From contig JAGCWY010000142.1 of the NCBI GenBank assembly GCA_017961625.1, positions 81,272-145,271 on the forward strand: a stretch of DNA of 64,000 bases, written 5' to 3'. Below, one piece after another: positions 35,553 to 43,763 of this stretch. Below the pieces are notes generated by a model. The model saw only the letters and a list, made by a program, of their open reading frames with translations, did not search any database and was not told the DNA's origin. The translations under genes were made by a program, and so were the position numbers. Source of the DNA: Ruminococcus sp. (GTDB taxonomy: Bacteria > Bacillota > Clostridia > Oscillospirales > Ruminococcaceae). The stretch's first letter is position 1, and the number at the start of each line of letters is the position of its first letter.

Positions 35553-36485
35553 ATGACCGTAAGGGAATTACAAGATAAGATTATAAAGCTCAAAAAGGAA
35601 ACAAACACCGCTGTCCTCGCTCACTGCTATCAGGCTCGTGAGATATGCGAGATAGCTGACTTCGTCGGCGACAGTTATAAGCTCAGCGTTGACGCTAAAA
35701 GCGTATCTGAGGAGAATATAATCTTCTGTGGAGTTCACTTCATGGCTGAGACCGCTAAAATGCTCTCGCCGCAGAAGCACGTTTACCTCTCAAGCAAGCA
35801 CGCCGGCTGCCCTATGGCTGAGCAGATGGACAGGGACATGATAAGCGCTATACGCGCTCAGGAGCCAGACCGTACCGTTGTTGCGTATATCAATACCACA
35901 GCTGCTCTCAAAACAGTATGTGATGTGTGTGTTACTTCCTCCAGCGCTTTGAAGATAGTCAAGGCTCTCGACAGCGACAAGATACTCTTTATCCCCGATT
36001 GCAACCTCGGAGACTATATTAAAAAGCAGTGCCCCGACAAGGACATAAAGCTCTTGCAGGGAGGCTGCCCCACCCACGCAAGGATAACCGTCAACGAAGT
36101 CGTGAAAGCTAAGGAAGAGCACCCAAATGCTCTCTTCCTCGTACATCCTGAATGTACTCCCAAGGTAGTGGAACTTGCGGATTATGTGGGTTCAACGACG
36201 GGTATCATGGACTATGCAAAGAAGTCTGAAAGTAAAGAGTTCATAATTGGTACAGAAAATTCAATAGTTGAGCATTTACAGTATGACTGCCCAGAAAAAA
36301 GCTTCTACCCTGTGAGCCGTGACCTTGTCTGTCACAATATGAAGCTCACCACTCTCCCGGACGTGTACAACACTCTCCTTGCAATAAGTGGTGAGGACCG
36401 CGATGCCTGCGAGATACTTATGAGTGACGAACTTATCGCTCAGGCAAGAAAATGCATAGACGAAATGATAAGGCTGGGCGGCTGA
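35553..36485 (+). CDS. nadA: quinolinate synthase A
   Basis: NadA condenses iminoaspartate and dihydroxyacetone phosphate to quinolinate for NAD synthesis, using a [4Fe-4S] cluster. The 310-residue product has the three-fold repeated architecture with conserved Cys in FCGVHFM, GGCPTHARI and DCPEKSFY, HPECTPKV, and the DSYKLS start. GAAAGGAAG precedes the ATG. No nadB or nadC is adjacent; the next gene begins one base after the stop. Confidence 0.94.
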   Translation: MTVRELQDKIIKLKKETNTAVLAHCYQAREICEIADFVGDSYKLSVDAKSVSEENIIFCGVHFMAETAKMLSPQKHVYLSSKHAGCPMAEQMDRDMISAIRAQEPDRTVVAYINTTAALKTVCDVCVTSSSALKIVKALDSDKILFIPDCNLGDYIKKQCPDKDIKLLQGGCPTHARITVNEVVKAKEEHPNALFLVHPECTPKVVELADYVGSTTGIMDYAKKSESKEFIIGTENSIVEHLQYDCPEKSFYPVSRDLVCHNMKLTTLPDVYNTLLAISGEDRDACEILMSDELIAQARKCIDEMIRLGG

Positions 36486-36486
36486 T

Positions 36487-37521
36487 ATGACGGATATTAT
36501 CGAAAAGCTGTACAGAACAGGCAACCTCACTGACAGCGAACTGAGGGCGCTGATAAATACTGATGATAAGGACGTTGCGGAGTTGCTTCGTAAAAGAGCA
36601 GACGAGACAAGGCTGAAGAGCTATGGAAAAAAGGTCTTTCTCCGCGGTCTTATAGAGATATCTAGCTACTGCAAAAACAACTGTCTCTACTGCGGCATAC
36701 GAAGAGGCAATACCGAAGCCGACCGCTACCGCCTGTCCCGTGAGGAAATACTGAGCTGCTGCGAAAACGGCTACGAGCTGGGCTTCCGCACCTTTGTAAT
36801 GCAGGGCGGTGAGGACAGCTTCTTTACAGACGAGTTTCTCTGCCCACTGATTGAAGAAATAAAGGAAAAATACCCCGACTGCGCGGTGACGCTCTCCCTT
36901 GGTGAGCGATCCTATGGGAGCTACAAACATCTGAGAGAGGCAGGCGCGGACAGATATTTACTCCGCCACGAGGCTGCTTCACAGGAGCTGTATTCAAAGC
37001 TCCACCCAGAGGAAATGTGCCTCGATAACCGCAAGAAATGCCTTTTTCAGCTGAAAGAGCTGGGCTATCAGGTGGGCGCTGGCTTCATGGTGGGTGCTCC
37101 CTTCCAGACTGTTGAGCATTTAATTGCTGACCTGCGCTTTTTGCAGGAACTACAGCCACAGATGATAGGTATAGGTCCTTTCATACCGCACCACAATACA
37201 CCGTTTTCAGAAGAACAAGGTGGCACTCTTGAACTTACCCTGAGGCTCCTCGGTATACTGAGGCTCATGTTCCCAAGGGTACTTCTGCCTGCTACAACAG
37301 CTCTCGGCACTATAGCTCCCAACGGAAGGGAGTTGGGGCTGCAAACGGGATGCAACGTGGTCATGCCGAACCTTTCCCCCGTAAAGGTAAGAAAAAAATA
37401 TGACCTGTATGACAACAAAATATGCACCGGCGAGGAGGCGGCTGAATGCCGCGGCTGCCTGCAAAGAAGAATAGAATCTGCAGGCTACGAGATAGTATCG
37501 GAGCGCGGTGACTGCATATAA
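36487..37521 (+). CDS. hydE: [FeFe]-hydrogenase maturation radical SAM protein HydE
   Basis: This 344-residue radical SAM TIM-barrel has C-x3-C-x2-C in SSYCKNNCLYCG and the HydE-specific pattern RGLIEIS..., QGGEDSFF, GERSYGSYKHLREAGADRYLLRHEAA, GIGPFIPHHNTP and ATTALGTIAPNGRE. HydE helps assemble the dithiomethylamine-bridged H-cluster of [FeFe] hydrogenase. It is closer to HydE than to BioB or PylB. hydF, hydG and hydrogenase genes are absent from the window. It is coupled to nadA and followed by the U32-like cluster. Confidence 0.88.
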   Translation: MTDIIEKLYRTGNLTDSELRALINTDDKDVAELLRKRADETRLKSYGKKVFLRGLIEISSYCKNNCLYCGIRRGNTEADRYRLSREEILSCCENGYELGFRTFVMQGGEDSFFTDEFLCPLIEEIKEKYPDCAVTLSLGERSYGSYKHLREAGADRYLLRHEAASQELYSKLHPEEMCLDNRKKCLFQLKELGYQVGAGFMVGAPFQTVEHLIADLRFLQELQPQMIGIGPFIPHHNTPFSEEQGGTLELTLRLLGILRLMFPRVLLPATTALGTIAPNGRELGLQTGCNVVMPNLSPVKVRKKYDLYDNKICTGEEAAECRGCLQRRIESAGYEIVSERGDCI

Positions 37522-37562
37522 CACAGCAATCGTCCAAATACTGATATCATAAGGAGTAAAAA

Positions 37563-38507
37563 ATGCGAGTACGTTTTCATCTTCCCGACTTTTCAGGCAA
37601 TTTCAAGCTAAATCTGCTCTTTTCCGAACTTCTCGAACGCAACCCAGAATACTTCCGCGAGGGCGTTGAGATAGCGTCATTCTACGGCGTATTTCCTCCT
37701 TCGATATGGAACGGCGGAAGAACTCAAGGTGGAGTATGCGACAAGACCTTCGTCAGAGGCGCTATAAAAACCTTCAACGACAAGGGCATCCCCCTACGCT
37801 TTACCTTCACCAATCCGGCTCTGGAAAAGAAGCACCTCAGCGACCAGTTCTGCAATATGGTAATGGCTATGGCAAACAACGGTCTCAATGAGGCTATAGT
37901 TATGTCCCCCCTGCTAGAGGATTATATTCGCCGCAATTATCCTGATTACAAGCTCACCAGCTCCACCTGCAAGAGGCTAAATACCATTGAGGGACTCCTT
38001 GAAGAGCTGAAAAAAGATTACCATATAGTCGTTATGGATTACGACCTCAACAACCGCTTCGACCTTCTCGAACAGATACCAATGGAGGACAGACCGCGTA
38101 TAGAGTTCCTGTCCAATGCCTGCTGCGAGCCTGGATGTCCAAGGCGATCCGCTCATTATCACTCAATAGGCGTTCAACAAATAGCCTACAATGAACATAT
38201 CAAAAAATACCCGAATCTCCCGTTCAATGCGGACAAGTACGATCCGGACCACTTTCGCGACTGTCCCTATTCAAAGCGCGGTCTCTTTGAGATAAGAGGG
38301 CTCCGCACACATATTTCCCCCGACGATATCTGGGAGAAATATGTTCCCATGGGATTTGAGCAGTTCAAAATAGAGGGTCGAACTGCAAGCCCTATAAATG
38401 TACTCGAAACCTATATGTATTACATGGCTAAGCCCGAATGCCGCGACGAAGCGCGGTTCACTCTCCTGAAAGCAATGGAGAATACGGGTGCGCTCAGCTT
38501 CAAATAA
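37563..38507 (+). CDS. U32-peptidase-like TIM-barrel protein, paralogue 1 of 4
   Basis: This 314-residue protein opens the four-gene tandem array. It resembles the U32 peptidase/tRNA- and ubiquinone-hydroxylation fold: an NEAIV...LLEDYI strand-helix, a late-barrel SNACCEPGCP cysteine patch, and GFEQFKIEGRT, which recalls the L-K-I-E-G-R motif of U32. Cysteines shared by all four paralogues are C59, C97, C136 (STCKR), C188, C192 and C234; the last four could hold an Fe-S cluster as in U32 relatives. AAGGAG precedes the ATG. By details (GGRTQ, ALEKKHL, a single Cys before Pro near 234) it pairs with paralogue 4. The activity is unknown. Confidence 0.65.
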   Translation: MRVRFHLPDFSGNFKLNLLFSELLERNPEYFREGVEIASFYGVFPPSIWNGGRTQGGVCDKTFVRGAIKTFNDKGIPLRFTFTNPALEKKHLSDQFCNMVMAMANNGLNEAIVMSPLLEDYIRRNYPDYKLTSSTCKRLNTIEGLLEELKKDYHIVVMDYDLNNRFDLLEQIPMEDRPRIEFLSNACCEPGCPRRSAHYHSIGVQQIAYNEHIKKYPNLPFNADKYDPDHFRDCPYSKRGLFEIRGLRTHISPDDIWEKYVPMGFEQFKIEGRTASPINVLETYMYYMAKPECRDEARFTLLKAMENTGALSFK

Positions 38508-38518
38508 GGAGGGATATC

Positions 38519-39469
38519 ATGCCTATCAAATTTCATCTTCCGGATTTCGCCGAGCACTATATGCTCAACCTCGTATTTGCAAATATGCTGAAAAGCCGTC
38601 CCGACTATTTCCGTGATGATGTGGAGATAGCTTCCTTCTACGGCGTATTTCCGCCGTCTATGTGGAACGGTGGAAGGACTATCGGTGGTCAGTGCGACGA
38701 GAACTTTATAAAACACGTCCTGAAGTCCTTCAACGACCTAGGTATACCCCTACGTTTCACCTTCACCAATCCGGTGCTTAAGGAGGAGCATCTCTATGAT
38801 CCCTTCTGCAATATGGTAATGCGTCTTGCAGACAATGGGCTCAACGAGGTAATTGTCAATTCTCCTCTCCTGGAGGACTATATCCGCAAAACTTACCCTA
38901 ACTACAAGCTGACCAGCTCAACCTGCAAGAGACTTGATACCATTGAAGGGCTCCTCGGAGAGCTGAAAAAGGACTACCATATAGTTGTCATGGACTACGA
39001 CCTGAACAATCAGTTCGACCTCCTCGAACAGATACCAATGGAAGACAGGCCGCGTATAGAATTCCTGTCCAACGCATGCTGCGAGCCGAAATGCAAAAAC
39101 CGCAAGCGAGAATACGACCTCATCGGTCATCAAATGATATACTACAACCAGCACTTAAAAGAGCACCCGGACAAGCCTTTCAATATCAGCGACTATACTG
39201 ATGATAACATTAATCAGATAAACTGCCGCTGCCGCGAGAGAACGCTGTATGACATAAAGAAGCTCAGCACACATATCTCCCCTGACTATATCTGGGAAAA
39301 GTATGTACCAATGGGCTTTCAGCAGTTCAAGCTAGAGGGAAGAACAGCCGGCAATCTCTACCTCATAGATAACTATATGTATTATATGGCTAAGCCGGAA
39401 TTCCGTGACGAGGCAAGAATGATGTTCTTCTACAACCTCGATTACCACGGAGTAATACAGTACGAATAA
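38519..39469 (+). CDS. U32-peptidase-like TIM-barrel protein, paralogue 2 of 4
   Basis: This encodes 316 residues, starting at ATG 38519, eight bases after AAGGAGGG and 11 bases after paralogue 1. It keeps FHLPDF, IASFYGVFPP, WNGGR, RFTFTNP, LTSSTCKRLDT, DYDLNN-FDLLE and QFKLEGRTAG. The distal cysteine is in NCRCRER, so it has a C-x-C-R-E-R form shared with paralogue 3 and differing from 1 and 4. The middle segment is nearly identical to paralogue 1 (HIVVMDYDLNN, EDRPRIEFLSNACCEP), which suggests local gene conversion or recent duplication of that part. Confidence 0.65.
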   Translation: MPIKFHLPDFAEHYMLNLVFANMLKSRPDYFRDDVEIASFYGVFPPSMWNGGRTIGGQCDENFIKHVLKSFNDLGIPLRFTFTNPVLKEEHLYDPFCNMVMRLADNGLNEVIVNSPLLEDYIRKTYPNYKLTSSTCKRLDTIEGLLGELKKDYHIVVMDYDLNNQFDLLEQIPMEDRPRIEFLSNACCEPKCKNRKREYDLIGHQMIYYNQHLKEHPDKPFNISDYTDDNINQINCRCRERTLYDIKKLSTHISPDYIWEKYVPMGFQQFKLEGRTAGNLYLIDNYMYYMAKPEFRDEARMMFFYNLDYHGVIQYE

Positions 39470-39481
39470 GGAGGTGGCTTC

Positions 39482-40438
39482 ATGAACGTTAAATTTCATC
39501 TTCCCGGTCTTACGAGAAATTTCTCTTTCAATCTGATATTCGCACACATGATGAAAAACTGTCCCTACTACTTCCGGGACGGTGTTGACATAGCTTCATT
39601 CTACGGTACATTCCCACCGGCAGCATGGAACGGCGGCAGGAGTGTTACAGGACGCTGCGACGAAAGCTACGTAAAACAGGTACTAAAGACCTTCAACGAC
39701 CTTGGCATACCTGTCCGCTTTACCTTCACCAATCCATGCATCACAGAGGAGCTCCTCCATGACGAGTTCTGCAACAGAATACTGGAGCTTGCCTACAATG
39801 ACCTCAACGAGATAATAGTGAATTCCTCATTGCTAGAGGACTATATCCGGGACAAGTACCCGAATTACAAACTGACAAGCTCTACCTGCAAACGCCTCGA
39901 CACTATCGACGGTCCCATAAATGAGCTGAAAAAGGACTACAATATAGTAGTTCTCGACTACGACCTGAACAACAAGTTTGACCTTCTCGAAAAGATACCT
40001 CTAGAGGACAGGGAAAGGTGCGAGATACTATGCAATACCCTCTGTAATGCAGAATGTAAGATGCGTAAGGAGCATTACAGACTTATAGGAGAATACTCCA
40101 TAGCTTACAACGAGTACGTAAAGAGTGGCAGAACCGAGCCCTTCGATATCAATGACTATTACGAGATAAACGAGGAGAACGCTATAAAGTGCAGCTGCCG
40201 CGAAAGAAACGCCTATGAGATAAGAAAGCTCTCAACCCATGTAAGTCCTGACGATATATGGGAAAAGTACGTGCCTATGGGATTCCGCCAGTTCAAGCTA
40301 GAGGGCAGGACAGCAGGAAGGATATTCCTCACAGAGAATTATCTCTACTATATGGCGAAGCCGGAATGCCGTGACGAGGCAAGGCTCATGCTCCTGTTCA
40401 ATCTCGAACGCAACGGCATAATAAGAGTGGATAAGTAA
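39482..40438 (+). CDS. U32-peptidase-like TIM-barrel protein, paralogue 3 of 4
   Basis: This encodes 318 residues, after GGAGGTGG, 12 bases behind paralogue 2. The conserved framework is retained (IASFYGTFPP, WNGGR, RFTFTNP, TSSTCKRLDT, DYDLNNKFDLLE, QFKLEGRTAG). The cysteine patch reads LCNTLCNAEC, lacking the first Cys of the CC pair but keeping the C-x3-C; the distal pair is KCSCRER as in paralogue 2. It is the most acidic and divergent of the four in the segment between the two Cys regions. Confidence 0.65.
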   Translation: MNVKFHLPGLTRNFSFNLIFAHMMKNCPYYFRDGVDIASFYGTFPPAAWNGGRSVTGRCDESYVKQVLKTFNDLGIPVRFTFTNPCITEELLHDEFCNRILELAYNDLNEIIVNSSLLEDYIRDKYPNYKLTSSTCKRLDTIDGPINELKKDYNIVVLDYDLNNKFDLLEKIPLEDRERCEILCNTLCNAECKMRKEHYRLIGEYSIAYNEYVKSGRTEPFDINDYYEINEENAIKCSCRERNAYEIRKLSTHVSPDDIWEKYVPMGFRQFKLEGRTAGRIFLTENYLYYMAKPECRDEARLMLLFNLERNGIIRVDK

Positions 40439-40449
40439 GGGGTACCGAC

Positions 40450-41388
40450 ATGAAAGCAAGATTTCACCTGCCGGGTATTTACACCCATTTCAAGTTCAAT
40501 ATGATATTCGCAACTGTTCTTGAACAGTTCCCGCAGTACTTCCGCGATATCGAGATAGCCTCGGTGTACGGCGCTTTCCCTCAGTCCATATGGAACGGCG
40601 GACGTACTCAGGAGGGTCTCTGCGACAAGCATTATGTGAAAATGGTGCTAAAAGCCTTCAACGACAAGGGCATACCCGTAAGATTCACTTTCACCAATCC
40701 GGCTCTCGAAAAGAAGCACCTGAACGACAAGTTCTGCAATATGGTGCTCAGCCTCGCAAATAACGGGCTCAACGAGGTAATAGTGGTATCGCCCCTTCTT
40801 GAGGACTATATCCGCAGCAACTATCCAGGCTTCAAGCTAACCAGCTCTACCTGCAAGCGCCTCGACGACGCCGAAAGGCTCTCTGCAGAGCTTGAAAAGG
40901 ACTACAGCATAGTAGTGGTGGACTACGACCTGAACAATAAGTTCGATATACTCGAAAAGCTTCCTCACAAAGACAAGTGCGAGTTTCTCGTGAACTCTAA
41001 CTGTCGCCCTGCCTGTCCCGATAGAGCGCAGCATTACTACAACGTAGGAGTGCAGCAGATAAATTATGCCAACCATATAAGGAAATACCCGGACAAACCC
41101 TACGACCCGATAGTTTTCGGGGACGGAAAGAATCAGAACTGTCCCTTCTTCACAAGGAACATATTTGACGTCCGGGAACTCAGCACCAACATAAAGCCAA
41201 GTGATATATGGGACAAGTATCTGCCTATAGGCTTTAACCAGTTTAAGATAGAGGGCAGGACAGCATGGTTGTTCAACCTTATAGAGACTTACGTATACTA
41301 TATGGCTAAACCGGAATTTGCAGACAAGGCGCGTTATACTCTCATTGACTTCTGCAACGCAAACGACGTGATCACAGTAAATGAATAA
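40450..41388 (+). CDS. U32-peptidase-like TIM-barrel protein, paralogue 4 of 4
   Basis: This encodes 312 residues, 11 bases behind paralogue 3; its ribosome site (AAGGGG) is weaker than those of the others. It shares GGRTQEGLCDK, NPALEKKHL and a lone NCPFF cysteine with paralogue 1. The central patch is NSNCRPACP with the conserved C-x3-C. Other conserved parts are SSTCKRLDD, DYDLNNKFDILE and FNQFKIEGRTA. It is followed 12 bases later by the acetylesterase gene. Confidence 0.65.
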   Translation: MKARFHLPGIYTHFKFNMIFATVLEQFPQYFRDIEIASVYGAFPQSIWNGGRTQEGLCDKHYVKMVLKAFNDKGIPVRFTFTNPALEKKHLNDKFCNMVLSLANNGLNEVIVVSPLLEDYIRSNYPGFKLTSSTCKRLDDAERLSAELEKDYSIVVVDYDLNNKFDILEKLPHKDKCEFLVNSNCRPACPDRAQHYYNVGVQQINYANHIRKYPDKPYDPIVFGDGKNQNCPFFTRNIFDVRELSTNIKPSDIWDKYLPIGFNQFKIEGRTAWLFNLIETYVYYMAKPEFADKARYTLIDFCNANDVITVNE

Positions 41389-41400
41389 AGGAGATAGCAA

Positions 41401-42915
41401 ATGAAGATAGCAGCTGTTTTCAGCGATAATATGGTGCTTCAGCGCAATAAGCCGATACGTGTTTTCGGCACCTGCACCAACAGAGATAAGATTATAACAG
41501 TAAGCATACCCGAGCTTGACAGCTCCGCAAGAGCTGTAATAAAGGATGGGAAATGGGAGGCTGTACTTCCACCGAGAAGAGAGCTGGGCTCATGCACTCT
41601 TACAGTGACCTGCGGCGCAGTAAAGAAGATATTCAACAACGTTGCCATAGGTGAGGTGTGGCTTGCTGGAGGTCAGTCCAACATGGAGTTCGAACTCCGC
41701 GATGATCGCAGAGGCGCTGCCGCTCTTGCAGGCTGCAGCGGTGAAAACGTAAGATACTATTATACTCCCAAATGCTCAATGGCAAATGAGGAACTTGCCG
41801 CATTAGAGAAGAAGTCCTGCTGGATGCTGCCCTCTCCTGACAATTCCCGTGCATGGTCGGCGGTGGCATACTACTTCGCAAAGGAGCTCAGCCGCAGACT
41901 GGGCGTTACCGTCGGTATCATAGGCTGCAACTGGGGCGGCACTCCAGCCTCTGCATGGATGAGCCGCGAGTATCTCAGCTATGACACCCGCCTGCAACCT
42001 TACCTTGACGACTACGACAACGAGATTGAAGGTAAGACTGATGAGCAGATGATAGCTGAATATGACGCTTATTCAGAAAGGCAGTTGAAATGGAACAGTG
42101 CCACAGAGGAATACGTTGCCGCTCATCCAAATGCAAAGTGGAACGAGGTCATAGCTAAATACGGCGATAATCCATATCCCGGTCCGCTAAATATAAAGAA
42201 TCCCCTGCGTCCTGGCGGACTGTATGGGACTATGCTTAGTCATATAGCACCCTATACTCTTGCAGGCGTGCTGTGGTATCAAGGAGAAGCAGATGACTGT
42301 CGTCCCCATACCTACGAAGCTCTCCTCAAGGCTATGATAGAGAACTGGAGACACGACTGGCACGACGCAGAACTGCCCTTCATGATAGTGCAGCTGCCTA
42401 TGTTCAGATATGAAGCCGATCCCGATACAAAGAGCTGGGCTTATATCAGGGAAGCGCAGGAGAATGTCTTCCGCACCGTAAAAAATACAGGTCTTGCTGT
42501 AGCTCTCGACTGCGGCGAATTCAACAATATCCATCCGACGGACAAGTCTCAGATAGGCCACAGGCTATATCTTCAGGCTATGAATGTGGTGTACGGCATA
42601 CTCGGTGACAGCGATACCCTTCCGCCTATGTACGAAAGCTATGAGGTCATGGGCAATACCATGATAATATACCTCACCAACTGTGAAAGGGGGCTCTGCG
42701 GCACCGACGAGCACTGCCTTGAAGGCTTCGAGATAGCAGGCTCAGATGGTGTATACTATCCTGCCGAGGCAAAGGTAAGGATACCCTATATTGAACTCCG
42801 CAGCGACAAGGTCAAATCTCCAGCCGCAGCTCGATTCAAGTGGACAAATTACGCAGAGGTCGGTCTTTTCGGCATAAACGAGCTGCCGCTGCCGCCTTTC
42901 CGCACAGATAAATAA
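41401..42915 (+). CDS. sialate O-acetylesterase-like SGNH hydrolase
   Basis: This 504-residue protein matches the sialic acid 9-O-acetylesterase/carbohydrate esterase family: the nucleophile block WLAGGQSNMEFEL, the WYQGEADD block with a catalytic-site Glu, and the terminal block NNIHPTDKSQIGHR with His. No signal peptide is seen, so it should act in the cytoplasm on imported acetylated sugars, or be exported in another way. AAAGGAG precedes the ATG. It is co-transcribed with the U32-like genes and coaX; the reason for that linkage is not clear. Confidence 0.85.
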   Translation: MKIAAVFSDNMVLQRNKPIRVFGTCTNRDKIITVSIPELDSSARAVIKDGKWEAVLPPRRELGSCTLTVTCGAVKKIFNNVAIGEVWLAGGQSNMEFELRDDRRGAAALAGCSGENVRYYYTPKCSMANEELAALEKKSCWMLPSPDNSRAWSAVAYYFAKELSRRLGVTVGIIGCNWGGTPASAWMSREYLSYDTRLQPYLDDYDNEIEGKTDEQMIAEYDAYSERQLKWNSATEEYVAAHPNAKWNEVIAKYGDNPYPGPLNIKNPLRPGGLYGTMLSHIAPYTLAGVLWYQGEADDCRPHTYEALLKAMIENWRHDWHDAELPFMIVQLPMFRYEADPDTKSWAYIREAQENVFRTVKNTGLAVALDCGEFNNIHPTDKSQIGHRLYLQAMNVVYGILGDSDTLPPMYESYEVMGNTMIIYLTNCERGLCGTDEHCLEGFEIAGSDGVYYPAEAKVRIPYIELRSDKVKSPAAARFKWTNYAEVGLFGINELPLPPFRTDK

Positions 42916-42930
42916 TACAGGAGGATCATT

Positions 42931-43701
42931 ATGCTTTTAGCAGTAGATATCGGTAACACAAACATTGTTTTCGGCTGCGTTGACGACAGGGACGAAGTAG
43001 TGCTCTTCGAACGCATAAGCACAGACCATAATGCCACAGCTGCAGAATACGCTGTTCTCATAAAGACTATCCTCGAAATGAACAGCTTCAACATCTCAGA
43101 CATAGACGACTCTATAATGTCATCGGTAGTTCCGTCAGTGACCAATACCGTAAAGGAAGCGATAAAAAAACTGTTCAGGGTCGAGGTCATGATGGCAGGC
43201 CCGGGAGTAAAGACCGGTCTGAATATACTCATCGACAACCCTGCACAGCTGGGAAGCGACCAGGCTGTGGACGCTGTTGCAGCCATAAATCAGTATCCTG
43301 CTCCGCTCATCATAATAGATATGGGTACTGCAACAACTCTTTCCGTTGTTGATAGCAAGAAGAACTACCGCGGAGGCGTGATACTCACAGGCATGAAGGT
43401 CTCCGCTGACGCTCTTACTGCAAGGACAGCTCAGCTTCCGAAAATAAATTTTGAGGTGCCCCCTCATGTTATCGGCACAAACACTATCGACTGCCTGAAA
43501 AGTGGTATACTATACTCCAATGCCAGCGCTCTTGACGGAATCATAGACCGCATGGAGGAGGAGTTGGGCGAGAAGTGTACCGTCGTAGCCACAGGCGGTC
43601 TCTCGGAGCTCGTAGTGCCTCTATGCAGGCGAGAGATAATCCTCGACAACAACCTGCTCATAAAGGGACTTGCCATTATTTACAGGAAAAATAAGAAATA
43701 A
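42931..43701 (+). CDS. coaX: type III pantothenate kinase
   Basis: CoaX phosphorylates pantothenate, the first step of coenzyme A synthesis; type III enzymes need a monovalent cation and are not feedback-inhibited. The 256-residue product has DIGNTNIVFG (phosphate 1), GSDQAVDAVAAINQYP, DMGTATTLSVV (phosphate 2) and GGVILTGMKVSADAL. GGAGG precedes the ATG, 15 bases behind the esterase. It closes the nadA operon. Confidence 0.94.
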   Translation: MLLAVDIGNTNIVFGCVDDRDEVVLFERISTDHNATAAEYAVLIKTILEMNSFNISDIDDSIMSSVVPSVTNTVKEAIKKLFRVEVMMAGPGVKTGLNILIDNPAQLGSDQAVDAVAAINQYPAPLIIIDMGTATTLSVVDSKKNYRGGVILTGMKVSADALTARTAQLPKINFEVPPHVIGTNTIDCLKSGILYSNASALDGIIDRMEEELGEKCTVVATGGLSELVVPLCRREIILDNNLLIKGLAIIYRKNKK

Positions 43702-43708
43702 AACAAAA

Positions 43709-43746
43709 AGTCGCAGTGCTCCCCAAAATGAGGGCTACTGCGACTT
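43709..43746. terminator. bidirectional terminator between coaX and the M23 gene
   Basis: AAGTCGCAGT (43709-43718) pairs perfectly with ACTGCGACTT (43737-43746). A-runs precede and T-runs follow, so it could serve both converging genes. Confidence 0.75.
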
Positions 43747-43763
43747 ATGCTTTTATATTAATA

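Noticed and set aside
36487..37521. Biotin synthase (BioB) or ThiH-type assignment of the radical SAM gene
   Set aside because: The GADRYLLRHE, GIGPFIPH and ATTALGTI-like motifs are specific to HydE.
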